From the NCBI RefSeq assembly GCF_900148505.1, contig NZ_FRXO01000015.1, forward strand, positions 24,541-88,540: a stretch of DNA of 64,000 bases, written 5' to 3'. This document shows positions 46,418-56,621 of this stretch, piece after piece. Both the position numbers and the translations under genes were made by a program. The notes under the pieces are model-generated. The model did no database searches. It had not been told where the DNA came from and worked only from the letters and a program-made list of their open reading frames with translations. How positions within the stretch are numbered: position 1 is the stretch's first letter; the number at the start of each line of letters is the position of its first letter. The DNA is from Pseudoxanthobacter soli DSM 19599 (GTDB taxonomy: Bacteria > Pseudomonadota > Alphaproteobacteria > Rhizobiales > Segnochrobactraceae).

Positions 46418-47941
46418 CTACCCCCTCAGCGCGATCTGGAGCACCCTGCCCTCGCGTTCGACCGCGATCCGCCACACCGGCGCCCGGCGCGCGGTGAGCT
46501 TGGCGAGCTGCGCGGTCGTGTCGATGGCGGTGCCGTTGACCTCCAGCACGATATCGCCCGCGACGAAGCCCACCTGCGCGGCGATGGAGTTGGCCGCGAC
46601 GCGCGAGACCGCTACCCCCTTGCGGTCGCCCGGCAGCCGCAGCTCGTCATTGACCGCCGGGGACAGGTTCATCACCGTCGCGCCCGCGAACGGCGACACG
46701 CCGTCGAGATTGCGCGCATCGCGGGCCGGAACCTCCGGCGCCTGAACCAGCGCAACCGCAAGCGACAGCGTTTCCTCGCCACGGCGGATGCCGAGCGCCA
46801 CCGTGCCGCCGAGCGGTTTGGTGGCGAAGCGGTAGCCGAAGCTGTCGGGATCGTCGATCTCGACGCCATCGACCGAGACGACGAGGTCGCCGACCTCGAG
46901 ACCCGCCTTCGCGGCGGGGCTGCCCGCCACTACGGCGGTCACGATCGCGCCCTCGGGCCTGTCGAGGCCGAGGCCGTCGGCGATATCGGCCGTCACCGTC
47001 TGGAGCGTCGCGCCCAGCCACGGCCGGCGGATCACGCCACCCTGCCGAGCGGCGTCGACCACCTGCCGCACCATGTTGGCGGGAATCGCGAAACCGATGC
47101 CGATCGAACCGCCGGAGCGGGAGAAGATCGCGGTGTTGATGCCCACGACGTTGCCCTTCATGTCCACAAGCGCGCCGCCGGAATTGCCGGGATTGATCGC
47201 GGCATCGGTCTGGATGAAGAACTGATAGTCGGTGATGCCGACCTGGGTGCGCGCCAGCGCCGAGACGATGCCCTGGGTGACCGTCTGGCCGACGCCGAAC
47301 GGATTGCCGACCGCCAGCACGATGTCGCCGACCTCCAGCTTGTCGGAATCGCCGAGCGTCAGCGCCGGGAACGTGCCTTGCGCGCCGCGGATGCGCAGCA
47401 CGGCGAGATCGGTCTTCTCGTCCTTCAGCACGATGTCGGCATCGAATTCGCGCCGGTCGGCGAGCGCGACGCGCACGGCGTCGGCATCCTTGATGACGTG
47501 GTTGTTGGTGACGATGATGCCGGAGGGATCGACGATCACGCCCGAGCCGAGCGACTGGAGCTGCCGTTGCCGGGTGGGTCCGCGCAGGCCGTCGCCGCCG
47601 CCGAAGAACCGCCGGAACAGCGGATCGTCGCCGAACGGCGAAGACGGCTGCGCCACGATGCGCGAGGCATAGACGTTCACGACCGCCGGCACGACGCTCT
47701 TCACGACGGGCGCGAAGGAGAGCGTGATCTCCGCCTTGCTCGTCGGCACGCGCACGGCTGGCGCCGCCGGAGCCGCAGGCGCGGCGTTCTGAGCGACCGA
47801 GCTCTGCACGAACAAAGCCGCCCCGCCGGCACCGAGCCCGAGCGCGACGACAGCCGCGACGGCAATCCGGCTGAAGGCGCGCGGAACACGCGTCAGGGGA
47901 AAACGCGGCGTCGGGAAACGTGGCATCCGGAAACCTGGCAT
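46418..47941 (-). CDS. degP/htrA: Periplasmic DegP/HtrA-type serine protease
   Basis: A 507-residue protease/chaperone for misfolded envelope proteins. An Arg/Pro-rich cytoplasmic start precedes an uncleaved or signal-type helix (IAVAAVVALGLGAGGAALF). The trypsin-like domain has His148 (NNHVI), Asp178 (EKTDLAVL) and Ser254 (NPGNSGGAL). Two PDZ domains follow (about 300-385 and 420-505). GAGGAAGAG directly precedes ATG 47941; the longer frame to 48151 is non-coding. The residues before the helix repeat the pattern MP-x-F / PRFP. It is followed by rarA, possibly in one unit. Confidence 0.94.
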   Translation of the reverse strand: MPGFRMPRFPTPRFPLTRVPRAFSRIAVAAVVALGLGAGGAALFVQSSVAQNAAPAAPAAPAVRVPTSKAEITLSFAPVVKSVVPAVVNVYASRIVAQPSSPFGDDPLFRRFFGGGDGLRGPTRQRQLQSLGSGVIVDPSGIIVTNNHVIKDADAVRVALADRREFDADIVLKDEKTDLAVLRIRGAQGTFPALTLGDSDKLEVGDIVLAVGNPFGVGQTVTQGIVSALARTQVGITDYQFFIQTDAAINPGNSGGALVDMKGNVVGINTAIFSRSGGSIGIGFAIPANMVRQVVDAARQGGVIRRPWLGATLQTVTADIADGLGLDRPEGAIVTAVVAGSPAAKAGLEVGDLVVSVDGVEIDDPDSFGYRFATKPLGGTVALGIRRGEETLSLAVALVQAPEVPARDARNLDGVSPFAGATVMNLSPAVNDELRLPGDRKGVAVSRVAANSIAAQVGFVAGDIVLEVNGTAIDTTAQLAKLTARRAPVWRIAVEREGRVLQIALRG

Positions 47942-48035
47942 TCGCTCTTCCTCACCCACTTTTCGGCTCTGAAGGGCCTTCCGGTCTGGCAGACTCACCG
48001 GACCGACAGGAAACCGCCCCAGATTCAAAGACTTG

Positions 48036-48080
48036 AGAGCATTCCGTCCGGACCGGCATGATCTGAACGGAAAAGGCTCG
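48036..48080. repeat. Intergenic palindromic repeat, copy E (diverged)
   Basis: AGAGCATTCCGTCCGG at one end pairs imperfectly with CTGAACGGAAAAGGCTC at the other, around ACCGGCATGAT. It shares the GAGC-TTCCG / CGGAA ends with copies B and C. Confidence 0.45.
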
Positions 48081-48319
48081 GGCCGCGGTGGCGATGGCAG
48101 CAAGCAAACACGACAGGAAAACGGCAGAGCGGCGTGCCGCCGACGCGCCACGGAACGTGCGCGCCCGATCCACCGCCGGTCGCCGTCGGCCTCCGCGCTA
48201 CCCCCGCCTCAGGCACGCCGGCCCGCCTCTCGCCGCCACCCGCAGGAGCCGCATGATCACCATACCCCCGGTCGCCCGCACCGCGATGCGCCGCGCGCAG
48301 AGGTGGCCGTCATCGAACG

Positions 48320-48346
48320 AAAAAGGGGCGGCCCGAAGACCGCCCC
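48320..48346 (-). terminator. Terminator of the alpha operon (after rplQ)
   Basis: 7-bp stem GGGGCGG/CCGCCCC (48325-48331 with 48340-48346), loop of 8, followed on the minus strand by TTTTTCG. It lies 50 bp past the rplQ stop, closing the ribosomal supercluster. Confidence 0.85.
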
Positions 48347-48396
48347 CGATTCAAACCTGAGACAGGAACCCGCGCCGGACCAAGCCGGCCAACGGA

Positions 48397-48819
48397 TCAC
48401 GCCGCTTCGGCAGCAGCCTCGGCCTCGGCGCGCGCGCGATCGGCGGCACCCTTGGCAGCCGGATCGCGATCGACGAGCTCGATCACCGCAACGGCGGCCG
48501 CGTCACCCTGGCGGAAGCCCGCCTTCAGCACGCGGGTGTAGCCGCCGGCGCGCTCCTTGTAGCGAGGGCCGAGGGTGTCGAACAGCTTCCGGACCGTCTC
48601 CAGGTCCTTGATCTGCGCGATGGCCTGGCGGCGGGCGTGCAGGTCGCCGCGCTTGCCGAGGGTGATCAGCTTCTCGACGATCGGACGCAGGTCCTTCGCC
48701 TTCGGCAGGGTTGTCACGATCTGCTCGTGCTGGATCAGCGACACCGCCAGATTGGCGAACAAAGACTTGCGGTGGGCGCTGTCCCGACCGAGCTTGCGAC
48801 CGCTGTTCGCGTGGCGCAT
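48397..48819 (-). CDS. rplQ: 50S ribosomal protein L17
   Basis: 140 residues with the L17 start [20 protein letters not shown] and [19 protein letters not shown]. The Ala/Glu-rich tail is typical of alphaproteobacteria. Last gene of the alpha operon, 69 bp after rpoA. Confidence 0.98.
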   Translation of the reverse strand: MRHANSGRKLGRDSAHRKSLFANLAVSLIQHEQIVTTLPKAKDLRPIVEKLITLGKRGDLHARRQAIAQIKDLETVRKLFDTLGPRYKERAGGYTRVLKAGFRQGDAAAVAVIELVDRDPAAKGAADRARAEAEAAAEAA

Positions 48820-48888
48820 GGCCCTCTCCTACTTCTCGAATTCCGTCGTGTCACCGAAAGCGGGCGGCCGAAACCGCCGGGATCGCTC

Positions 48889-49920
48889 TCAGTAGTGATG
48901 ATCTTCGTAACGCTTGGCCAGCTCTTCGATATTCTCAGGCGGCCAGTTCTCGATTTCCATGCCGAGGTGCAGACCCATCTGGGCCAGCACTTCCTTGATC
49001 TCGTTCAGCGACTTGCGGCCGAAGTTCGGGGTGCGAAGCATCTCCGCCTCCGTCTTCTGGATCAGGTCGCCGATATAGACGATGTTGTCGTTCTTCAGGC
49101 AGTTGGCCGAACGGACCGAAAGCTCCAGCTCGTCGACCTTCTTGAGAAGCGCGGGGTTGAACGCCGGGAGCGGAACGTCGTCGCGGATCTCCTCGCGGCG
49201 CGGCTCTTCGAAGTTCACGAACACCGACAGCTGGTCCTGCAGGATGCGGGCGGCATAGGCCACCGCGTCGTCCGGCACCACCGAACCGTCGGTCTCGATG
49301 GACAGCGTCAGCTTGTCGTAATCGAGCACCTGGCCCTCACGGGTGTTCTCGACCCGGTAGGACACCTTCTTGACCGGCGAATAGAGGCTGTCGACGGGGA
49401 TGAGCCCGATCGGCGCGTCTTCCGGCCGGTTGCGCTCGGCCGGGACATAGCCCTTGCCGGTGTTGACCGTGAACTCGATGCGGATGTCGGCACCGTCGTC
49501 GAGCGTGCAGAGCACGAGATCGGGGTTCAGAACCTCGATGTCGCCCACCGTCTGGATGTCGCCGGCGGTCACGACGCCGGGGCCCTGCTTGCGCAGCACC
49601 ATCCGCTTCGGGCCTTCGCCCTGCATGCGGAGCGCGACTTCCTTGATGTTGAGGATGATGTCGGTCACATCCTCGCGCACGCCGGCGATCGACGAGAACT
49701 CGTGCAGCACGCCGTCGATCTGTACCGCCGTCACCGCCGCACCCTGGAGCGACGACAGCAGCACGCGACGAAGCGCATTGCCGAGCGTCAGGCCGAAGCC
49801 GCGCTCCAGCGGCTCGGCCACGACGGTCGCGATCCGCTTCGGATCATCGCCCACCTTGACGTCGAGCTTGGTCGGGCGGATCAACTCCTGCCAATTCTTC
49901 TGGATGGTCACGGTCCGCAC
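48889..49920 (-). CDS. rpoA: DNA-directed RNA polymerase subunit alpha
   Basis: A 343-residue subunit. The N-terminal domain (dimerisation and assembly; [24 protein letters not shown]) is joined by a linker to the C-terminal domain ([21 protein letters not shown] ... [21 protein letters not shown]) that contacts UP elements and activators. A gap of 153 bp from rpsK is longer than elsewhere in the cluster and GC-rich with several small inverted repeats. Confidence 0.99.
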   Translation of the reverse strand: MRTVTIQKNWQELIRPTKLDVKVGDDPKRIATVVAEPLERGFGLTLGNALRRVLLSSLQGAAVTAVQIDGVLHEFSSIAGVREDVTDIILNIKEVALRMQGEGPKRMVLRKQGPGVVTAGDIQTVGDIEVLNPDLVLCTLDDGADIRIEFTVNTGKGYVPAERNRPEDAPIGLIPVDSLYSPVKKVSYRVENTREGQVLDYDKLTLSIETDGSVVPDDAVAYAARILQDQLSVFVNFEEPRREEIRDDVPLPAFNPALLKKVDELELSVRSANCLKNDNIVYIGDLIQKTEAEMLRTPNFGRKSLNEIKEVLAQMGLHLGMEIENWPPENIEELAKRYEDHHY

Positions 49921-50073
49921 CCTTTCACATCACCGCCCTATGAAGCGCATCGCCTCCTGAGCGCCCCCGGGATCGCGGCCAGGGGTCCGCCATTCAAGTG
50001 AAGGCGCCGGCTCAAGGACACGGCGCTTCAGATCGGGCGGGCCGCATCGCGGCGCCCCACCCGACAAGCGTCC

Positions 50074-50463
50074 TCAGACGCGGCGGCGCTTGCGCGGCCG
50101 GCAGCCATTGTGCGGGATCGGGGTCACGTCGCGGATCGACGTCACCATGAAGCCCGCGGCCTGGAGAGCACGCAGCGCCGATTCACGACCCGAACCCGGA
50201 CCGCACACCTCGACCTCGAGGGTGCGCATGCCGTGCTCCTGCGCCTTGCGCGCCGCGTCCTCGGCGGCGACCTGCGCGGCGTAGGGGGTCGACTTGCGCG
50301 AGCCCTTGAAGCCCATCGTGCCGGCGGACGACCACGAGATCGCGTTGCCCTGGGCATCGGTGATGGTGATCATGGTGTTGTTGAACGACGCGTTGACGTG
50401 AGCGACGCCAGACGAGATGTTCTTGCGCTCGCGGCGGCGGACGCGCGTGGCTTCTTTCGCCAT
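50074..50463 (-). CDS. rpsK: 30S ribosomal protein S11
   Basis: 129 residues; S11 pattern [21 protein letters not shown] and the basic C-terminus [12 protein letters not shown]. Between rpsM and rpoA, as in other bacteria. Confidence 0.98.
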   Translation of the reverse strand: MAKEATRVRRRERKNISSGVAHVNASFNNTMITITDAQGNAISWSSAGTMGFKGSRKSTPYAAQVAAEDAARKAQEHGMRTLEVEVCGPGSGRESALRALQAAGFMVTSIRDVTPIPHNGCRPRKRRRV

Positions 50464-50569
50464 GGTCTTTCAATTCTCCAACATCGAACCGGCATCACGC
50501 CGGGATACCGTGGTCCCGCACCAGATGAAGGCGTCGGGAAACCCGGGCCTCGACCGAACGGGCGCCTGA

Positions 50570-50938
50570 TTACTTCTTCTTGCCGGCGATCGCCTTGGCA
50601 GGACCCTTGCGGGTGCGCGCATTGGTGTGCGTGCGCTGGCCGCGAACCGGCAGGCCGCGACGATGGCGCAGGCCGCGATAGCAGCCGAGGTCCATCAGCC
50701 GCTTGATGTTCATCGCCACTTCACGACGCAGGTCGCCCTCGACCACGTAGTCCTGGTCGATGGCTTCGCGAATCTGAAGCACTTCGGAATCCGACAGCTC
50801 GTTGACGCGACGCTCGGGAGCGATCCCGACCTTCTCGATCAGGTCCTGAGCCTTCCGCGGCCCGATGCCGTGGATGTACTGAAGCGCGATCAGGACGCGC
50901 TTGTTCGTCGGGATGTTGACGCCTGCGATACGGGCCAC
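50570..50938 (-). CDS. rpsM: 30S ribosomal protein S13
   Basis: 122 residues starting at GTG 50938 (translated [14 protein letters not shown]), with AGGAG eight bases upstream. The signature [20 protein letters not shown] is clear. The longer frame to 51028 is rejected because GTG gives the exact family length. A 276-bp gap separates it from adk. Confidence 0.97.
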   Translation of the reverse strand: MARIAGVNIPTNKRVLIALQYIHGIGPRKAQDLIEKVGIAPERRVNELSDSEVLQIREAIDQDYVVEGDLRREVAMNIKRLMDLGCYRGLRHRRGLPVRGQRTHTNARTRKGPAKAIAGKKK

Positions 50939-51165
50939 GCTTCTATCTCCTAGACCCCTGCCGACACCGGCGGGGCAACGTTCTTCACCGGCGCGAAGCC
51001 GGCAGTCGCTGGTCTCGAACTTCGGCACCCGAAACCGAACGGCAACGAATCGCGCTTACGATTCCATCACCCGGACGATCTCAAGCACGCAACGACCGGC
51101 TCCGGTCGCCTCTCGGCCACCGGCACCGATCGCATCACGATCGCGAAATGGTGCCGTTCCTTAAT

Positions 51166-51198
51166 GGATCGCGGCGATACAGTCAACCGCCGCGATCC
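51166..51198 (-). terminator. Hairpin after adk (attenuator or terminator)
   Basis: Perfect 11-bp stem, 51166-51176 with 51188-51198, and an 11-nt loop, 17 bp past the adk stop. No proper U-tract follows on the minus strand (CCATTAAGG), so it may only slow transcription or protect the mRNA. Another dyad (CGGCACC / GGTGCCG, 51121-51156) follows before rpsM. Confidence 0.45.
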
Positions 51199-51214
51199 GG
51201 TTCTCATGGTCGTT

Positions 51215-51796
51215 TCAGGCCACACTGGCCTTGATCGCCGCCTCGATCCGCTCCGTCACCTCGTCGACATTCAGCATGCCGTCGACGGTCTGGAGCAGTC
51301 CCGCGGCGCGGTAATAGTCGGAAACCGGCGCGGTTTGGGCGCGGTAGACCTCAAGGCGCTTCTTCAGCGCCTCGGGCGTATCGTCCGCGCGAACGGCGGC
51401 GCCCGATTCGCGGGCGCGCTTCTCGATGCGGCCGAGCAGCGCCGACTCGTCCACGACGAGTTCGATCACGACGTCGAGGGTCAGCCCCTTCTGCGCCATC
51501 AGATCCTTCAGGATCTCGGCCTGCGCCACCGTGCGCGGGAATCCGTCGAGTATGAAGCCGCGCGCGCAATCCGCCGCCTCGATGCGGTCGGCGACGATCT
51601 CGCCTACCACGGCATCGGGCACGAGCTCGCCACGCGCCATGATGTCCTGCGCCCGCAGGCCGACAGGGGTCTTGTCACGCACGGCCGCCCGCAGCATATC
51701 GCCGGTCGAAAGCTGCACGATGCCGTGCCGCTCCACCAGGCGAGCCGCCTGGGTGCCCTTCCCGGCCCCGGGCGGTCCGAGCAATATCAGTCTCAT
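51215..51796 (-). CDS. adk: Adenylate kinase
   Basis: A 193-residue short-type enzyme, ATP + AMP to 2 ADP. P-loop GPPGAGKGT (7-15), AMP site [10 protein letters not shown] and the signature [14 protein letters not shown] are all present. There is no long LID zinc motif. The start overlaps the secY stop by 4 bp; secY-adk-rpsM is the usual alphaproteobacterial order. Confidence 0.97.
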   Translation of the reverse strand: MRLILLGPPGAGKGTQAARLVERHGIVQLSTGDMLRAAVRDKTPVGLRAQDIMARGELVPDAVVGEIVADRIEAADCARGFILDGFPRTVAQAEILKDLMAQKGLTLDVVIELVVDESALLGRIEKRARESGAAVRADDTPEALKKRLEVYRAQTAPVSDYYRAAGLLQTVDGMLNVDEVTERIEAAIKASVA

Positions 51797-53124
51797 CGAC
51801 GTTTTCCCCCGAGCTTCGCTTTCTTCACGAGCCCTTCGTATTGGTGGGCGAGCAGATGCCCCTGAACCTGCGAGACCGTGTCCATGGTCACGCTCACCAC
51901 GATCAGGAGCGAGGTGCCGCCGAGATAGAACGGCACACCTGTCGCCGATATTAGAAATTCGGGCAGAAGGCAAACCAGCACAAGGTATATAGCGCCGAGC
52001 ACGGTGATGCGCGTGAGCACGGTGTCGATGTACTCGGCCGTGCGCTCGCCGGGCCGAATGCCGGGGATGAAGCCGCCGTGCTTCTTCAGATTGTCGGCGG
52101 TCTCGGTCGGATTGAACACGATCGCCGTATAGAAGAACGCGAAGAACACGATCAGCGCCGCATAAAGCGCCATGTAGAGCGGCTGGCCGTGGCCGAGCAG
52201 CGTCGTGACCGTGGTCAGCCAGCCGATATTGGCGCTCGCGGCGAAGCTCGACGCGGTCGCGGGGATCAGCAGCAGCGACGAGGCGAAGATCGGCGGAATC
52301 ACGCCCGAGGTGTTGAGCTTCAGCGGCAGGTGCGACGACTCGCCCTGGAAGATGCGATTGCCCTGCTGGCGCTTCGGATACTGGATCAAGAGCCGGCGCT
52401 GGGCGCGCTCCATGAACACGATGAAGGCGATCACGACGACCACGAGCACGATGATCGCGAGAATCACCACCGTGGAGATAGCGCCCTGGCGGCCGAGCTC
52501 CAGCGTTCCGGCGAGTGCCGTCGGCAGGCCGGCGACGATACCGGCGAAGATGATGAGCGAGATACCGTTGCCGATACCGCGCGCGGTGATCTGCTCGCCG
52601 AGCCACATCAGGAACATCGTGCCGCCGACGAGCGTCACCGTGGTGGAGGCCCGGAAGAACCAGCCGCCTTCGATCACGACGTTCTGCGCCGCCTCGAGGC
52701 CGATGGCGATCGAATAGGCCTGCACGACCGCCAGCAGCACCGTCAGGTAACGGGTGTACTGGTTGATGATCTTGCGGCCGCTCTCGCCTTCCTTCTTCAG
52801 CGCCTCCAGCGACGGCACGACGGTCGTCAGCAGCTGGATGATGATGGAGGACGAGATGTACGGCATGATGCCGAGCGCGAAGATCGCCATGCGGCCGACG
52901 GCGCCGCCGGCGAACATGTTGAACAGGCCGAGCAGGCCGCGCTGGGCGCCGGAAAAGGCCTGGGCGAGCGCGTCGGGGTTGATTCCCGGCAGCGGGATGT
53001 ACGTGCCGAGGCGATAGACAAGCAGCGCGCCCAGCGTGAACCAGATGCGCTTCTTGAGTTCGCTCGCCTTCGAGAAGGCAGCGAAATTCAAGTTCGATGC
53101 GAGTTGCTCAGCCGCCGATGCCAT
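51793..53124 (-). CDS. secY: Protein translocase subunit SecY
   Basis: A 443-residue 10-helix channel of the Sec translocon. Signatures are [17 protein letters not shown] (TM1-TM2a plug region) and [15 protein letters not shown]; the conserved cytoplasmic loop [11 protein letters not shown] contacts ribosome/SecA. Unusually, it begins 419 bp after rplO, with a terminator between. Confidence 0.98.
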   Translation of the reverse strand: MASAAEQLASNLNFAAFSKASELKKRIWFTLGALLVYRLGTYIPLPGINPDALAQAFSGAQRGLLGLFNMFAGGAVGRMAIFALGIMPYISSSIIIQLLTTVVPSLEALKKEGESGRKIINQYTRYLTVLLAVVQAYSIAIGLEAAQNVVIEGGWFFRASTTVTLVGGTMFLMWLGEQITARGIGNGISLIIFAGIVAGLPTALAGTLELGRQGAISTVVILAIIVLVVVVIAFIVFMERAQRRLLIQYPKRQQGNRIFQGESSHLPLKLNTSGVIPPIFASSLLLIPATASSFAASANIGWLTTVTTLLGHGQPLYMALYAALIVFFAFFYTAIVFNPTETADNLKKHGGFIPGIRPGERTAEYIDTVLTRITVLGAIYLVLVCLLPEFLISATGVPFYLGGTSLLIVVSVTMDTVSQVQGHLLAHQYEGLVKKAKLGGKRR

Positions 53125-53290
53125 GTTCCGCTCCGCTCGCCGCTGTCAGACCCAGGCCGCATGGCGGCGCGCATCAAAACGCATCCGCATGTTCGAAATC
53201 GGGCAACCGTCTTGCGGCGAGCACGCCGGTTCAGGCCCGTTCCAGCCATTGAGGGTCCAAGGGCCACGCGTGCCCTCGATTCGGGCCGCG

Positions 53291-53318
53291 ATCCTAGTCC
53301 AATTCCACCGCGCGACAA
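53291..53318 (-). promoter_or_regulatory. Candidate secY promoter
   Basis: On the minus strand, TTGTCG (53318-53313), a 16-bp spacer, and TAGGAT (53296-53291). Agreement with sigma-70 hexamers is moderate (four of six at each). Its placement between a terminator and secY supports it. Confidence 0.4.
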
Positions 53319-53509
53319 TGCCCGCATCGGGTCGCAGGCAATTTTAGGAATGACCTGTCGCCTTTTGGTGACCGGCCGGGAGGCCGATCCACCGGGGTAC
53401 CCTTCTCGCGACACGACCGCGATCTTGCGACCGCGGTCCCGAAGAGCGTTCAGATACCGATGAGAGCCGTAGCCCGCGTTCGCCGGAAACCGCCGACGAA
53501 CCCCGAATG

Positions 53510-53538
53510 AAAAACGCCGACCGAACCCGGCCGGCGTT
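53510..53538 (-). terminator. Terminator directly after rplO
   Basis: Stem AACGCCG/CGGCGTT (53513-53519 with 53532-53538), 12-nt loop, followed on the minus strand by TTTTTCATT. It starts 5 bp after the rplO stop codon and would separate the spc genes from secY-adk-alpha. Confidence 0.8.
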
Positions 53539-53543
53539 CGTCA

Positions 53544-54020
53544 TCAGGCTTCCGCGGTCTCGCCGGACTTCAGCGCGACCGAGCCGCCGGCCTTCTCGAC
53601 CGCCGCGATCGCGGCCGCCGAGGCGCCCTCGACCGAGAACTTCACCGCAACGGTGAGTTCGCCGTCGTTGAGGAGGCGGACGCCGTCCTTCACGCGACGC
53701 AGCACGCCGGCCGCCTTCAGCGCTTCGGCATCGACAACAGCCGACGCATCGAGCCGGCCCGCATCGATCGCCTGCTGGATGCGGCCGACCGAAACGACGT
53801 TGTAGCTCTTGCGGAAGATGTTGTTGAAGCCGCGCTTCGGCAGGCGGCGATGCAACGGCATCTGGCCACCTTCGAAGCCCTTGATCGCCACGCCGGTGCG
53901 GGACTTCTGACCCTTCACGCCGCGGCCGGCCGTCTTGCCCTTGCCGGAGCCGATGCCGCGACCGACGCGCATGCGCGACTTCGTGGCGCCCGGATTATCC
54001 CGGATCTCGTTGAGCTTCAT
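53544..54020 (-). CDS. rplO: 50S ribosomal protein L15
   Basis: 158 residues, beginning [20 protein letters not shown] with the Gly/Lys-rich [13 protein letters not shown] segment. It ends in an acidic tail and a TGA five bases before the terminator hairpin. Confidence 0.98.
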   Translation of the reverse strand: MKLNEIRDNPGATKSRMRVGRGIGSGKGKTAGRGVKGQKSRTGVAIKGFEGGQMPLHRRLPKRGFNNIFRKSYNVVSVGRIQQAIDAGRLDASAVVDAEALKAAGVLRRVKDGVRLLNDGELTVAVKFSVEGASAAAIAAVEKAGGSVALKSGETAEA

Positions 54021-54033
54021 GGACGGGACTCCT

Positions 54034-54228
54034 TCACGCCTCGTCCACGATACGGACGAGGTGGGCGACCTTGGTGATCATGCCGCGCACCGCAGGCGTA
54101 TCCTGCAGGGTGCGGCGACGGTGCAGCTTGTTCAGGCCGAGACCGACCAGCGTCGCCCGCTGATCGGCCGACCGGCGGATCGGGCTGCCGGTCTGCTCGA
54201 CCGTGATGGTGTTCTTGGCTTCGGTCAT
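54034..54228 (-). CDS. rpmD: 50S ribosomal protein L30
   Basis: 64 residues; L30 pattern [20 protein letters not shown] and [20 protein letters not shown]. Lies 13 bp before rplO. Confidence 0.97.
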   Translation of the reverse strand: MTEAKNTITVEQTGSPIRRSADQRATLVGLGLNKLHRRRTLQDTPAVRGMITKVAHLVRIVDEA

Positions 54229-54291
54229 CGGTTCAATCCCGGATCATGCGGGCGCCCATCCGGGCGCCCTCGGTTCTCGGGCCTGCCTGGC

Positions 54292-54843
54292 TCACGCCTC
54301 GGCGGCCGCATCCGCATCGACGTCACGGCGACGCGCCTGCAGCGCCGACACCTTGATGCCGCGGCGAGCCGCGACGGAGCGCGGGCTGTCCTCGTGCTTC
54401 AGCGCGGCAAACGTCGCGCGCACCATGTTGTAGGGGTTGGAGGAGCCGAGCGACTTCGCCACGACATCCTGCACGCCCAGCGTCTCGAACACGGCACGCA
54501 TCGGACCGCCGGCGATGATGCCGGTACCGGCCGGGGCAGCGCGCAGGATCACGCGACCGGCGCCGTGGCGGCCGGCGACGTCGTGATGCAGCGTACGTCC
54601 CTCGCGCAGCGCAACGCGGATCAGGCCGCGCTTGGCCGCTTCGGTCGCCTTGCGGATCGCCTCAGGCACTTCACGCGCCTTGCCATGTCCGAAGCCGACG
54701 CGTCCCTTCTGGTCACCGACGACGACGAGCGCAGCGAAGCCGAAACGCCGACCACCCTTGACCACCTTCGCGACGCGATTGATGTGGACGAGCTTGTCGA
54801 CGAATTCGCTATCGCGCTCTTCCCGTTCCCGCTCTCGAGCCAT
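54292..54843 (-). CDS. rpsE: 30S ribosomal protein S5
   Basis: 183 residues; the S5 domain is seen in [20 protein letters not shown] and [20 protein letters not shown]. The basic C-terminal [17 protein letters not shown] tail is lineage-variable. Confidence 0.98.
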   Translation of the reverse strand: MAREREREERDSEFVDKLVHINRVAKVVKGGRRFGFAALVVVGDQKGRVGFGHGKAREVPEAIRKATEAAKRGLIRVALREGRTLHHDVAGRHGAGRVILRAAPAGTGIIAGGPMRAVFETLGVQDVVAKSLGSSNPYNMVRATFAALKHEDSPRSVAARRGIKVSALQARRRDVDADAAAEA

Positions 54844-54910
54844 ATTCCATAGTCCTTGATTTCTTCGCGGCCCGGTTTGGCCCAGGGCCCCTCAGCCGGC
54901 TGCGGTGTCG

Positions 54911-55273
54911 TCAGAAATCCAGACCGCCCTCACGGGCGGCCTCGGCGAGCGCCTTGATGCGCCCGTGATAAATGCGCCCGCCGCGATCGAACACGACCTT
55001 GCTCACACCCGCAGCCGTCGCGCGCTCGGCGATCAGCTTGCCGACGACCGAAGCCGCCGCAGTATCCGCGCCGGTCTTCAGATCGGTGCGCAGATCCTTC
55101 TCGAGCGTGGAGGCCGCAGCCACCGTGACGCCGGCGGCGTCGTCGATGATCTGGGCATAGATGTGCTTCGAGGACCGAAACACGCTGAGCCGCGGCCGAC
55201 CGTTCGCCGCCGCCTTGAGGGCACGCCGCACGCGGGCGCGGCGACGCTCGTCTGTCGTAAGATGTCTCGCCAT
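54911..55273 (-). CDS. rplR: 50S ribosomal protein L18
   Basis: 120 residues from ATG 55273, the usual family length; a GTG at 55282 would add three residues. The 5S rRNA-binding pattern [20 protein letters not shown] is present, with [20 protein letters not shown] at the end. Confidence 0.97.
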   Translation of the reverse strand: MARHLTTDERRRARVRRALKAAANGRPRLSVFRSSKHIYAQIIDDAAGVTVAAASTLEKDLRTDLKTGADTAAASVVGKLIAERATAAGVSKVVFDRGGRIYHGRIKALAEAAREGGLDF

Positions 55274-55285
55274 CGCTGCCACCCG

Positions 55286-55819
55286 TTACTTCTTCTTGCC
55301 TTCTTTGCGGACGATGAACTCGCCCGCATAGCGCACGCCCTTGCCCTTGTAGGGCTCCGGCTGGCGCCACTCGCGAATTTCGGCGGCCACCTGGCCGACC
55401 TTCTGCTTGTCGATGCCCGAGACCAGGATCTCGGTCGGCTTCGCGCAGGTGATGGTGATGCCTTCCGGGATCGGGAAGGCCACATCATGGCTGTAGCCGA
55501 GCGACAGGTTCAGGCTGTTGCCCTGCACCGCCGCCTTGTAGCCGACACCCGTGATCTCGAGCTTGCGCTCGAAACCCTTGCTGACGCCTACCACCAGGTT
55601 CGACACCATCGTCCGCGACATGCCCCAGAGGGACCGAGCCTTCTTGGACTCGTCGCGCGGCGTAACCGTGATGCCATCCGCCGTCTGCTCGACCGCGACC
55701 AGATCGTGAACCACGAAGGCCAGCTGGCCCTTCGGTCCCTTCACCGAAACGGTCTGTCCGTCGACGGTCGCCGTGATTCCACCCGGAACCACGACGGGCT
55801 TCTTGCCAATCCGCGACAT
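55286..55819 (-). CDS. rplF: 50S ribosomal protein L6
   Basis: 177 residues; begins [20 protein letters not shown] and ends with the signature [20 protein letters not shown]. Lies 12 bp before rplR. Confidence 0.98.
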   Translation of the reverse strand: MSRIGKKPVVVPGGITATVDGQTVSVKGPKGQLAFVVHDLVAVEQTADGITVTPRDESKKARSLWGMSRTMVSNLVVGVSKGFERKLEITGVGYKAAVQGNSLNLSLGYSHDVAFPIPEGITITCAKPTEILVSGIDKQKVGQVAAEIREWRQPEPYKGKGVRYAGEFIVRKEGKKK

Positions 55820-55880
55820 CGCTCACCTACCCGTTCAATCTCGTTTCACCGGCCGGCGGATCGTGCCAGCCGGCGCCGCA

Positions 55881-56279
55881 TCAGAAGACGCGGCACAGAA
55901 CCTCGCCGCCGACATTCTGGTCGCGGGCGTCGTGATCGCTCATCACGCCCTTCGGCGTGGACAGGATCGAAACGCCGAGACCGTTGGCGACGCGCGGCAG
56001 CGCCTTCACCGAGGCATACACACGCCGGCCGGGCTTCGAGACGCGCTCGATCGTCCGGATGACGGGCTCGCCATCGTAGTACTTCAGCTCGATCTCGAAT
56101 TCCGAGCGCCCGTCTTCGAAATCGACGGACGTGTAGCCACGGATGTAGCCTTCGGACGCGAGAACGTCCAGCACCCGGCCGCGCAGGCTCGAAGCCGGCG
56201 TGGCGACCTTGGACTTGCGTCGCATCTGCGCATTGCGGATGCGGGTCAGCATGTCACCCAAGGGATCGGTCATCGTCAT
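55881..56279 (-). CDS. rpsH: 30S ribosomal protein S8
   Basis: 132 residues. ATG 56279 has AAGGAG upstream and gives the exact family length; ATG 56273 (MTDPLGDML) is an alternative. The C-terminal signature [20 protein letters not shown] is seen. Confidence 0.97.
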   Translation of the reverse strand: MTMTDPLGDMLTRIRNAQMRRKSKVATPASSLRGRVLDVLASEGYIRGYTSVDFEDGRSEFEIELKYYDGEPVIRTIERVSKPGRRVYASVKALPRVANGLGVSILSTPKGVMSDHDARDQNVGGEVLCRVF

Positions 56280-56292
56280 GGGACCGTTCTCC

Positions 56293-56598
56293 TTACCAGC
56301 TCGACTTGACAAGGCCCGGGATCAACCCGAGGCCGCCGAGTTCGCGCAACGCAACGCGCGACATCTTCAACTTGCGATAATACGCCCGGGGCCGCCCGGT
56401 CACCTCGCAGCGGTTCCGCACACGCACGAGCGCGGAATTCCGCGGCAGCTCGGCGAGCTTGAGGCGCGCCTGAAACTGCTCTTCGAGCGACAGGGACTCA
56501 TCGACCGCAGCCGCCTTAAGACGCGCGCGCTTCGCGGCATACTGCTTGGCGAGCTTCGCCCGGCGGTTATTGGTTTCGATAGAGCTCTTCTTAGCCAT
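56293..56598 (-). CDS. rpsN: 30S ribosomal protein S14 (zinc-free form)
   Basis: 101 residues, the long form lacking paired CxxC zinc motifs. Signature [20 protein letters not shown] and the end [15 protein letters not shown]. Confidence 0.98.
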   Translation of the reverse strand: MAKKSSIETNNRRAKLAKQYAAKRARLKAAAVDESLSLEEQFQARLKLAELPRNSALVRVRNRCEVTGRPRAYYRKLKMSRVALRELGGLGLIPGLVKSSW

Positions 56599-56621
56599 CG
56601 GTCAAACTCCGCTCCGCCCGA

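Larger units (their letters stand above)
47942..48396. other. Gene-free stretch between rplQ and the HtrA gene
   Basis: 455 bp. It holds repeat copy E (48036-48080) and the rplQ terminator (48320-48346); the rest contains no convincing frame on either strand. The HtrA promoter should lie at its left end. Confidence 0.65.
53125..53543. other. Gap between rplO and secY
   Basis: 419 bp with no supported gene. It begins (reading the minus strand) with the rplO terminator and contains a candidate promoter at 53291-53318, about 170 bp upstream of secY. Small frames here have no conservation I recognise. Confidence 0.65.

Noticed and set aside
53125..53543. Small gene (such as rpmJ) between rplO and secY
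   Set aside because: No frame resembles L36 (no CxxC...H zinc pattern) or any other ribosomal protein; the frames present lack ribosome sites.
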